Source: an uncultured Oscillospiraceae bacterium
GTDB taxonomy: Bacteria > Bacillota > Clostridia > Oscillospirales > Oscillospiraceae
Reading direction: 5' to 3'
Length of the DNA stretch: 10,086 nucleotides
NCBI GenBank assembly: GCA_910584835.1
Contig: CAJUEG010000085.1
Location: 1-10,086, forward strand
Shown: in pieces, positions 5,992 through 10,086 of the stretch
How positions within the stretch are numbered: position 1 is the first letter of the stretch
Layout of the letters: each line of letters opens with the position of its first letter
Notes under the pieces: model-generated
Database searches by the model: none
What the model saw: only the letters and a program-made list of their open reading frames with translations
Told to the model about the DNA's origin: nothing
Program-made: the position numbers and the translations under genes

Positions 5992-6270
5992 TTATTTGCT
6001 GGAGTCCACGAACTCGATCTCCCCCGGCTCCATCAGCCCCAGACGGCTCCGGGCGATGTCCGCCAGGTAGTCAGGGTCGGCGCTTCGGGCGATGCCCTCT
6101 TCCAGCGCGGCGTTTGCCTCCCGCTGAGCCTGGACCTGGCGGCTGAGCGCCTCTTGGTCGGCCTGGGCGGCGTTGAGCCTGGCCTGGGTGGACAGCAGGG
6201 CGGCGGCCACCGCGGCCAGCAGCACCAGCACCAGCAGTTTTGTCGCGATGCCCGCGCGCTTGAGCTTCAT
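5992..6270 (-). CDS. divIC: Septum formation initiator, DivIC/FtsB family
   Basis: A 92-residue single-pass membrane protein of the division machinery, which works with FtsL and DivIB/FtsQ at the septum. After a short basic N-terminus (MKLKRAGIATK) there is one membrane segment (about 11-27) and then a coiled coil (about 28-60, heptad-like with many A, L, Q and E). The conserved ending IARSRLGLMEPGEIEFVD closes the family pattern. The ATG at 6268-6270 has GGAGCGGAGGA just upstream. It lies inside the 3' part of the yabQ reading frame, in another frame, with a 200-base overlap. In B. subtilis divIC is also found between yabQ and yabR. Confidence 0.9.
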   Translation of the reverse strand: MKLKRAGIATKLLVLVLLAAVAAALLSTQARLNAAQADQEALSRQVQAQREANAALEEGIARSADPDYLADIARSRLGLMEPGEIEFVDSSK

Positions 6271-6742
6271 GGTCCTCCGCTCCCTTCTTTCCGTTTCCCA
6301 GGAAACGGTAGACTACATTCATTCTATACCAAGCCAGCCAATTTTGGAAGAGTTTTTTTTGATTTTCCAAAAATTTTTTCGTCCCCCGGGCCGCCGCGCG
6401 CAGCGGGGCGGTGAGCAGCCGCCAGATCCTGCGCGCCAGGTCCGCCATCCACAGCAGCGCGGGCAGCGCCAGACGGCTGAGGGTGAGAAAGTAAATCCCG
6501 CCCCCCAGCGCCACCGCGGCCATGTGGTAGATGCGCACCCGCCCGTCGTCCAGGACAAGGGTGAACAGGAACAGGGCGGCCGTGGCCCCCAGCCAGAACA
6601 GCAGGTCCAGCACAAAGGCCAGGCCGGACCTCCGCCAGGTGCGACGCAGGGTGCGCATCCCGTCGTAGACCAGACCCAGCAGCGCCCCCAGCAGAAGCCC
6701 CTGGCCGAATATGGCGGCCTGGCCCGCGATGTCCACGTGCAT
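6071..6742 (-). CDS. yabQ: Spore cortex biosynthesis protein YabQ, with odd C-terminal extension
   Basis: A membrane protein needed in the mother cell for spore cortex formation in Bacillus. About three hydrophobic segments are visible near residues 8-28, 40-64 and 73-97, followed by an amphipathic basic stretch (LARRIWRLLTAPLRAAARGTKKFLENQKKLFQNW). Residues after about 157 (RGHRDKTAGAGAAGRGG and on) are low-complexity Gly/Arg/Pro sequence that overlaps divIC by 200 bases in another frame and looks like a shadow of divIC rather than conserved protein. The native protein may have lost its normal stop. The ATG at 6740-6742 lies two bases after the yabP stop and has no clear ribosome binding site, so translation is probably coupled to yabP. 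Confidence 0.8.
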   Translation of the reverse strand: MHVDIAGQAAIFGQGLLLGALLGLVYDGMRTLRRTWRRSGLAFVLDLLFWLGATAALFLFTLVLDDGRVRIYHMAAVALGGGIYFLTLSRLALPALLWMADLARRIWRLLTAPLRAAARGTKKFLENQKKLFQNWLAWYRMNVVYRFLGNGKKGAEDHEAQARGHRDKTAGAGAAGRGGRRPAVHPGQAQRRPGRPRGAQPPGPGSAGGKRRAGRGHRPKRRP

Positions 6743-6744
6743 GG

Positions 6745-7023
6745 TCAGCGCAGCAGGCGGGAGAGGAAGCCGCCGCGGCCCGCGCTCTCCTCCTCGTAGC
6801 TCACCGAGTCGATGTCCCCGTCCACTTTCAGGTCGCCACCGTCCAGGGACAGCTTTTCGATGTGCAGGTTTTCCCCCGCCACCACCATAGCGCCCCTGGA
6901 GGTGGACAGCACAATGGTGTTCTCGTCAAACCGCTCCACGTCCTCCACGCCGGACACGGTGAGGCTCTTTCGGTCCTCAATCACCACGTGGTGGGGGGCG
7001 GGCAGCCCGCCTTCATATGCCAT
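6745..7023 (-). CDS. yabP: Sporulation protein YabP
   Basis: A 92-residue soluble protein of the YabP family, acting in the mother cell during sporulation. The family pattern is clear: HHVVIEDRKSLTVSGVEDVERFDENTIVLSTSRGAMVVAGENLHIEKLSLDGGDLKVDGDIDSVSY. The length is close to B. subtilis YabP (100 residues). The ATG at 7021-7023 has AAGGAGA at 7031-7037 seven bases upstream. A sigma-E-like promoter lies just ahead. It is followed within two bases by yabQ, and the order yabP-yabQ-divIC-yabR matches Bacillus. Confidence 0.95.
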   Translation of the reverse strand: MAYEGGLPAPHHVVIEDRKSLTVSGVEDVERFDENTIVLSTSRGAMVVAGENLHIEKLSLDGGDLKVDGDIDSVSYEEESAGRGGFLSRLLR

Positions 7024-7053
7024 AGAACCATCTCCTTGATCCTCAGATGGTCC

Positions 7054-7082
7054 ATCATATGGGGTTTGTCCGAAAAATATGA
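7054..7082 (-). promoter_or_regulatory. Sigma-E-like promoter for yabP-yabQ
   Basis: On the minus strand TCATATT (7076-7082), a 14-base spacer and CATATGAT (7054-7061) resemble the mother-cell sigma-E consensus (about TCATATT, 14 bases, CATACAAT). The -35 matches fully and the -10 matches at the CATA start and the last T. The predicted start near 7047 leaves about 24 bases before the yabP ATG. Sigma-E control of yabP is known in B. subtilis, which supports the call. Confidence 0.7.
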
Positions 7083-7089
7083 GTGGAAA

Positions 7090-8229
7090 TCACGTCTCCG
7101 GGCCGGGGTCCTCCTGGGCGGCCAGACGGGCCCGCAGGTCGTTTTTGAGCAGGGTGTAGAGCACGGCGGCGATGGGGACGCTGACCACCATCCCCGCCAG
7201 CCCCAGCAGGGAGCCGCCCACGGTGACCGCCGCCAGCACCCAGATGCCGGGCAGGCCCATGGTGGTGCCCACCACCCGGGGGTAGATCAGGTTGCCCTCC
7301 AGCTGCTGGAGGGTGACCAGGAACACCAGGAACCAGAAGGCCTCCATGGGGCGGATCATCACCAGCAGCAGCACCGCCACTCCCGCGCCCAGATAGGCCC
7401 CCGCGATGGGGATGAGGGCGGACACGCCGATAATGACCGAGATGAGGGGGGCGTAGTCGAAGCGGAAGATGCACATGCCGATGAAGCACAGCCCGCCCAG
7501 GATGCAGGCCTCCACCAGCTGGCCGTTGACGTATTTGGAGAAGGTGTCCACCGTGAGGCGGGCCACAGACAGCAGCGGCGCGGACACGCGGGGCGGGAGG
7601 TAGGCCTTCACCAGGCGGCGGCACTGGGCGGTGAGCCGGGGCGCGCCGGACAGCATGTAGATGGAGAACACAAGGGCCAGCACCCCCGTCACCACGCCGG
7701 ACACCACCACGCTGGTCATGGTGACCAGATGGGGCAGGGTGTTGGTGAGGGTGTCCAGCGCGCCGGTGAGCAGGCCCTTCAGCATGTCGCTGATGCCGGA
7801 GGACAGGTCCAGGCTGGCCAGCTGCTCCAGGTCCAGCTTGTCCACCACCCAGTCGTACAGGTTCTGGAAGTTGGCGGCGTAGGTGCCCAGGTTGCCGATG
7901 AACATCTCAATGCTGTGGGTGAGCTCAGGCACCACCAGGGCCACCAGCACGGCGATGAAGAGGATGACCACCAGGTAGGCGGTGACCACCGCCAAAGGGC
8001 GGGCGGCCCGCCGGGCCCGGCCAGGGAGGGCCTTTTCATACTGCCGGGCGAAGAAATTGCAGGGCCGGTCCAGGATAAACGCGATGACAAGCCCGGCGAT
8101 CAGCGGCTGGAAAGCCGCCAGCACCCCGCCCAGCCAGCCGCCCACCGCGTCCAGCTTGACGATGACCGCCACCAGCACCACGGCGTAGGTGATGAGCAGA
8201 ACCAGACTGCGAAACAGCTTTTTGTCCAT
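7090..8229 (-). CDS. AI-2E family transporter
   Basis: A 379-residue integral membrane protein of the AI-2E/UPF0118 family (PF01594). There are two hydrophobic segments near the N-terminus (LVLLITYAVVLVAVIV and GVLAAFQPLIAGLVIAFIL), another near 65-85 (AVVTAYLVVILFIAVLVALVV), a central soluble-looking stretch and a hydrophobic C-terminal half. That half contains the typical GLPGIWVLAAVTVGGSLLGLAGMVVSVPIAAVLYTLLK. Family members export autoinducer-2, ions or other small molecules; the substrate here is unknown. I chose ATG 8227-8229 (MDKKLF), with AGGGAGT at 8236-8242, over an in-frame ATG at 8268, because the longer start would place the predicted promoter inside the gene. The sigma-E-like promoter of yabP starts just after its stop. 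Confidence 0.9.
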   Translation of the reverse strand: MDKKLFRSLVLLITYAVVLVAVIVKLDAVGGWLGGVLAAFQPLIAGLVIAFILDRPCNFFARQYEKALPGRARRAARPLAVVTAYLVVILFIAVLVALVVPELTHSIEMFIGNLGTYAANFQNLYDWVVDKLDLEQLASLDLSSGISDMLKGLLTGALDTLTNTLPHLVTMTSVVVSGVVTGVLALVFSIYMLSGAPRLTAQCRRLVKAYLPPRVSAPLLSVARLTVDTFSKYVNGQLVEACILGGLCFIGMCIFRFDYAPLISVIIGVSALIPIAGAYLGAGVAVLLLVMIRPMEAFWFLVFLVTLQQLEGNLIYPRVVGTTMGLPGIWVLAAVTVGGSLLGLAGMVVSVPIAAVLYTLLKNDLRARLAAQEDPGPET

Positions 8230-8258
8230 AGAGCCACTCCCTATCCCTAATTTGTTCC

Positions 8259-8288
8259 AGTTTACCATTGCGGGGGGGGCGCCGTCAA
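8259..8288 (-). promoter_or_regulatory. Promoter for the AI-2E transporter, with a G8 tract in the spacer
   Basis: On the minus strand TTGACG (8283-8288) is 18 bases from TAAACT (8259-8264), which is preceded by TGG to give an extended -10. The -35 overlaps the Nudix stop codon. The spacer contains a run of eight Gs on the plus strand (8272-8279), so its length could vary. Confidence 0.55.
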
Positions 8289-8764
8289 TTTAAGATTTTT
8301 CTAAAGCTGGGCCCTCCGCGGGCGACCCAGCCTGCCAGCCGCGTCTGGATCGAGGCGGACAGGTTGGCGGGCAGCTGATCCCAGGGAAAAAACCGCAGCT
8401 CCTCCACCTCGCCCTCCTGGCATTTCGGCGTGCCGGACCAGTCCCGGCAGAAAAAGACGAAATCCACGTTGTATACCTCATCGCCGTTGGGATAGATGTA
8501 GTGCTGGTCCTTTCCGGAGAGCACCTCCAAAAGCTCCAGGCTGTGGGCGGTGAGGCCGGTCTCCTCCAGCAGCTCCCGGCGGGCGGTGTCCTCCGCCGAC
8601 TCCCCCGGCTCCATGGAGCCGGCCGCCGCGCAGTCCCAGCAGTGGTCGTCGCTGCGCAGCTGGAGCAGAACGCGGCCCTGCCCATCCTCCAGAATGACGC
8701 TGGACCCCACCTGGATCAGGGGGCGGTGCCCCACAAAAGCGCGCAAATCCATAATGTAGCCCAT
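8285..8764 (-). CDS. Nudix hydrolase
   Basis: A 159-residue Nudix-family pyrophosphohydrolase. The full Nudix box is present at residues 49-71 (GSMEPGESAEDTARRELLEETGL), matching Gx5Ex7REUxEExGU with all catalytic glutamates. The N-terminus MGYIMDLRAFVGHRPLIQVGSSVIL is typical of a common Firmicutes subgroup acting on nucleoside diphosphate-type substrates; the actual substrate is unknown. I chose ATG 8762-8764, with GGGAGG five bases upstream; a longer in-frame start at 8845 would lie before the predicted promoter -10. It has its own promoter embedded in the tyrA terminator region, and its stop overlaps the next promoter. Confidence 0.93.
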   Translation of the reverse strand: MGYIMDLRAFVGHRPLIQVGSSVILEDGQGRVLLQLRSDDHCWDCAAAGSMEPGESAEDTARRELLEETGLTAHSLELLEVLSGKDQHYIYPNGDEVYNVDFVFFCRDWSGTPKCQEGEVEELRFFPWDQLPANLSASIQTRLAGWVARGGPSFRKILN

Positions 8765-8775
8765 ACCGGCCTCCC

Positions 8776-8807
8776 GCAGCTGTAATTTTTTCACAGGAAA
8801 AAGCTGC
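8776..8807 (-). promoter_or_regulatory. Leader hairpin abutting the Nudix ribosome binding site
   Basis: In the Nudix 5' leader, GCAGC (8803-8807) pairs with GCTGC (8776-8780), and inside it TTTTTC (8797-8802) pairs with GAAAAA (8787-8792) around a CTGT loop. The outer arm ends immediately before GGGAGG, so folding could influence translation. Confidence 0.35.
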
Positions 8808-8836
8808 GCCGCCCCCAGTATACCACCGGGGGCGGC
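8798..8836 (-). terminator. Terminator after tyrA
   Basis: A perfect 9-bp GC stem (8808-8816 with 8828-8836) with an 11-base loop lies about 22 bases past the tyrA stop. It is followed on the minus strand by GCAGC and then five Ts (8798-8802). The gap before the Ts makes it less than ideal. The loop carries the -10 of the Nudix promoter. Confidence 0.65.
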
Positions 8837-8845
8837 CCGCGTCAA
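8817..8845 (-). promoter_or_regulatory. Promoter for the Nudix gene, inside the tyrA terminator
   Basis: On the minus strand TTGACG (8840-8845), a 17-base spacer and TATACT (8817-8822), preceded by TGG, form a strong sigma-A promoter with an extended -10. The -10 lies in the loop of the terminator hairpin and the spacer in its stem. The predicted start is near 8810. Confidence 0.7.
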
Positions 8846-8858
8846 TTGGAGCGGCTGC

Positions 8859-9731
8859 TCAGAAAGAGGGGCGCACGTCGTCGCCCCGGGCCCGCTCCAG
8901 GTCGATCTGCTTCTTCCGGCCGGAGGCCTGGGCCAGCAGGGCCGACAGGGTCTCCCGGTCGCCGGACTGGATAACCTGGCGGTACTGCCGCAGCCGCCCC
9001 TCCAGCCCCTCCAGCACCTGGGACAGGGCGGGGGCGTTGAGGGTGAACAGCTGGGTCCACATGGCCGGGTCCAGCGCCGCCACCCGGGTGCAGTCCCGGA
9101 AGGAGCCGCCCTCGAAGCCCTTGCAGGAGAACAGCCCCTCGTCGGCGCACACCGACACGGCGATGACGTGCATGAGCTGGCTGGTGTAGGCGATCATCTG
9201 GTCGTGGCGCTCCGGGGTGGTGACGATCACGTCCCCGAACCGGCAGTGGTCCGCCATCCGGCGCAGCAGCTCCAGATGCTCCGCCGCGGCGTAGGGGCCG
9301 GGGGTGACGATGAAGTGGGTGTTGCGGAAGAGGGTGCCCTCGGCGTTGGCGATGCCGGACACCTCCTTGCCCGCCATGGGGTGGCAGCCGATGAAGTCCA
9401 CCCCGTCCGGCAGGCATTTTGCCGCCTCCATCACGGCGGTTTTCACGCCGCACACGTCCCAGACGAGGCAGCCGGGCTTGAAGCGGTCCCGGTGCTCCTC
9501 CAGAAAGGCGATGATGCCCGCCGGGTCCTGGCAGAGCACCACCACGTCCGCGCCGGGCAGCTCGGCGGCGGGGTCGAAGGTGAGCCGGTCCGCCGCGCCC
9601 ATGGCCTCCGCCTTGTCATGGGTGGCCTGGGAGCGCACCGCCCCCACCACCTCAAAGTCCTCAAAGCCCCGCAGGGCCATGGCCAGGGAGCCGCCGATCA
9701 GCCCCAGGCCCACCACTAGAATTTTTTTCAT
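8859..9731 (-). CDS. tyrA: Prephenate dehydrogenase
   Basis: Converts prephenate to 4-hydroxyphenylpyruvate in tyrosine synthesis, using a nicotinamide cofactor in the cytoplasm. The 290 residues are a usual length for the monofunctional enzyme, with no chorismate mutase or ACT domain. The Rossmann motif GLGLIGGS lies at residues 8-15, DVCGVKTAV at 92-100 and the catalytic-type GCHPMAGKE at 115-123. The all-helical C-terminal domain follows (GGSFRDCTRVAALDPAMWTQLF). At the end of the second strand there is AVRS (31-34) rather than an acidic residue, so NADP+ use is possible (inference). The ATG at 9729-9731 has GAGGTG about seven bases upstream. It lies 170 bases after the DAHP synthase stop, with the repeat element between, and has its own downstream terminator. 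Confidence 0.95.
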   Translation of the reverse strand: MKKILVVGLGLIGGSLAMALRGFEDFEVVGAVRSQATHDKAEAMGAADRLTFDPAAELPGADVVVLCQDPAGIIAFLEEHRDRFKPGCLVWDVCGVKTAVMEAAKCLPDGVDFIGCHPMAGKEVSGIANAEGTLFRNTHFIVTPGPYAAAEHLELLRRMADHCRFGDVIVTTPERHDQMIAYTSQLMHVIAVSVCADEGLFSCKGFEGGSFRDCTRVAALDPAMWTQLFTLNAPALSQVLEGLEGRLRQYRQVIQSGDRETLSALLAQASGRKKQIDLERARGDDVRPSF

Positions 9732-9754
9732 TGAAAAGCACCTCTTCTGTTTAT

Positions 9755-9773
9755 GCGCCTGCCCTCACACTTC
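9755..9773. repeat. 19-bp direct repeat, copy 1 (tyrA side)
   Basis: A perfect copy of 9892-9910, carrying a duplicate of the last two codons and stop of the DAHP synthase gene. It has no coding role here. It lies about 24 bases before the tyrA start. Confidence 0.9.
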
Positions 9774-9777
9774 CCGG

Positions 9778-9883
9778 TTGTCATGCTCGGGCTGGGCGCA
9801 TGTCCGGGCCGCTTTCGCTCCGCCTCGGGCAAAAGCCGCGCCGCGCGGCGGCGCTTGGCTTTTCCCCTCGCGCCGTTCCAAGC
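9778..9883. repeat. Dispersed hairpin element, copy B
   Basis: A noncoding element of about 106 bases related to 5855-5963 by three conserved blocks (9778-9787, 9810-9832, 9870-9883). Its central hairpin is longer: an 11-position outer stem with one mismatch (9827-9837 with 9857-9867), then a TT bulge and a perfect 7-bp GC stem (9838-9844 with 9848-9854). The element lies in the same orientation relative to the minus-strand genes as copy A and is bracketed by 19-bp direct repeats. No open reading frame is supported in it. Confidence 0.75.
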
Positions 9884-9891
9884 GGCCCTAC

Positions 9892-9910
9892 GCGCCTGCC
9901 CTCACACTTC
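9892..9910. repeat. 19-bp direct repeat, copy 2 (spans the DAHP synthase stop)
   Basis: On the minus strand this reads GAAGTGTGAGGGCAGGCGC: the final Glu and Val codons and TGA of the DAHP synthase plus ten bases. Identical to 9755-9773. It is the original copy because it is part of the gene. Confidence 0.9.
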
Positions 9911-10086
9911 TCTGCCCACGCATTGGGCCACCGAGCGCAGCTTGCCCATCATATCGCCGAACTGCTCCGGCGTCACCGACTGGGCCCCGTCGCACAAAGC
10001 GCAGGCGGGGTTGTTGTGTACCTCGATGATGAGGCCGTCCGCCCCGGCGGCCACCGCCGCCATGGCCATGCGCTCCACCATCCACG
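9902..10086 (-). CDS. aroF: 3-deoxy-7-phosphoheptulonate (DAHP) synthase, C-terminal end
   Basis: These are the last 60 residues of a gene that runs in from the right edge. The peptide WMVERMAMAAVAAGADGLIIEVHNNPACALCDGAQSVTPEQFGDMMGKLR matches the C-terminal barrel strand of the KDO8P-type DAHP synthases common in Firmicutes; AAGADGLIIEVH and DGAQSVTPEQF are characteristic. The enzyme joins phosphoenolpyruvate and erythrose 4-phosphate in the first step of aromatic amino acid synthesis. It is upstream of tyrA on the same strand, so the two probably share an operon. An N-terminal regulatory domain, if any, is outside the window. The stop (TGA at 9902-9904) sits inside a 19-bp direct repeat. 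Confidence 0.9.
   Translation of the reverse strand, partial: WMVERMAMAAVAAGADGLIIEVHNNPACALCDGAQSVTPEQFGDMMGKLRSVAQCVGREV

Noticed and set aside
5172..6146. Plus-strand open frame over yabR, element A and part of divIC
   Set aside because: It crosses a terminator, a gene on the other strand and the direct repeats; no motif and no ribosome binding site in a sensible place.
6862..8250. 462-codon open frame on the plus strand opposite yabP and the AI-2E transporter
   Set aside because: The product is a His/Gln/Gly/Asp-rich sequence typical of the reverse strand of a GC-rich membrane protein gene.
8230..8268. Upstream in-frame start for the AI-2E transporter
   Set aside because: It would overlap the predicted -10; MDKKLF at 8229 has a good ribosome binding site and a typical beginning for the family.
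8765..8845. Upstream in-frame start for the Nudix gene
   Set aside because: It lies before the predicted transcription start and the extra residues are encoded by the terminator and leader hairpin.
1..10086. tRNA or rRNA genes, integrase, transposase
   Set aside because: None could be recognised on either strand.

Overview
This window looks like chromosomal DNA from a high-GC, spore-forming member of the Clostridia, most likely an Oscillospiraceae-type gut bacterium (Flavonifractor or Intestinimonas-like). That is an inference from the GC-rich codon use, strong GGAGG ribosome binding sites, the yabP-yabQ-divIC-yabR sporulation/division cluster and the general gene content. Almost every gene is on the minus strand; only one small gene (4906-5187) reads on the plus strand.

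Layout from left to right: the first 25 codons of a P-loop kinase-like protein (1-77); peptide chain release factor 3, prfC (189-1790), with its own extended -10 promoter; an AT-rich DUF3788 gene (1932-2345); a class I fumarase/tartrate dehydratase alpha subunit (2412-3257) whose start codon directly follows the stop of a metal-dependent amidohydrolase (3258-4406); about 200 noncoding bases packed with hairpins and a plus-strand terminator (4407-4608); a small XRE regulator (4609-4818) divergent from a DUF6809-like gene (4906-5187) across overlapping promoters; then yabR (5301-5771), divIC (5992-6270), yabQ (6071-6742) and yabP (6745-7023), read right to left from a sigma-E-like promoter at 7054-7082. 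Further right lie an AI-2E family membrane protein (7090-8229), a Nudix hydrolase (8285-8764), prephenate dehydrogenase tyrA (8859-9731) and the C-terminal 60 residues of a DAHP synthase (9902-10086).

How they fit together: aroF and tyrA are the entry and a tyrosine-branch step of aromatic amino acid synthesis. yabP and yabQ act in the mother cell during sporulation, with divIC (septation) and the S1-domain protein YabR in the same run. The XRE regulator and its divergent partner look like a self-contained, self-regulated pair. The amidohydrolase and fumarase alpha subunit look translationally coupled, but the beta subunit normally needed next to alpha is missing, and the AT-rich DUF3788 gene occupies its place.

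The most unusual thing I found is a pair of related, hairpin-forming intergenic elements of about 108 bases, at 5855-5963 (between divIC and yabR) and 9778-9883 (between aroF and tyrA). Each is bracketed by a perfect direct repeat of local sequence (27 bp and 19 bp). The 19-bp repeat includes the end and stop codon of aroF. This looks like a small non-coding mobile or duplicating element that lands just after stop codons. I do not recognise it as a named family.
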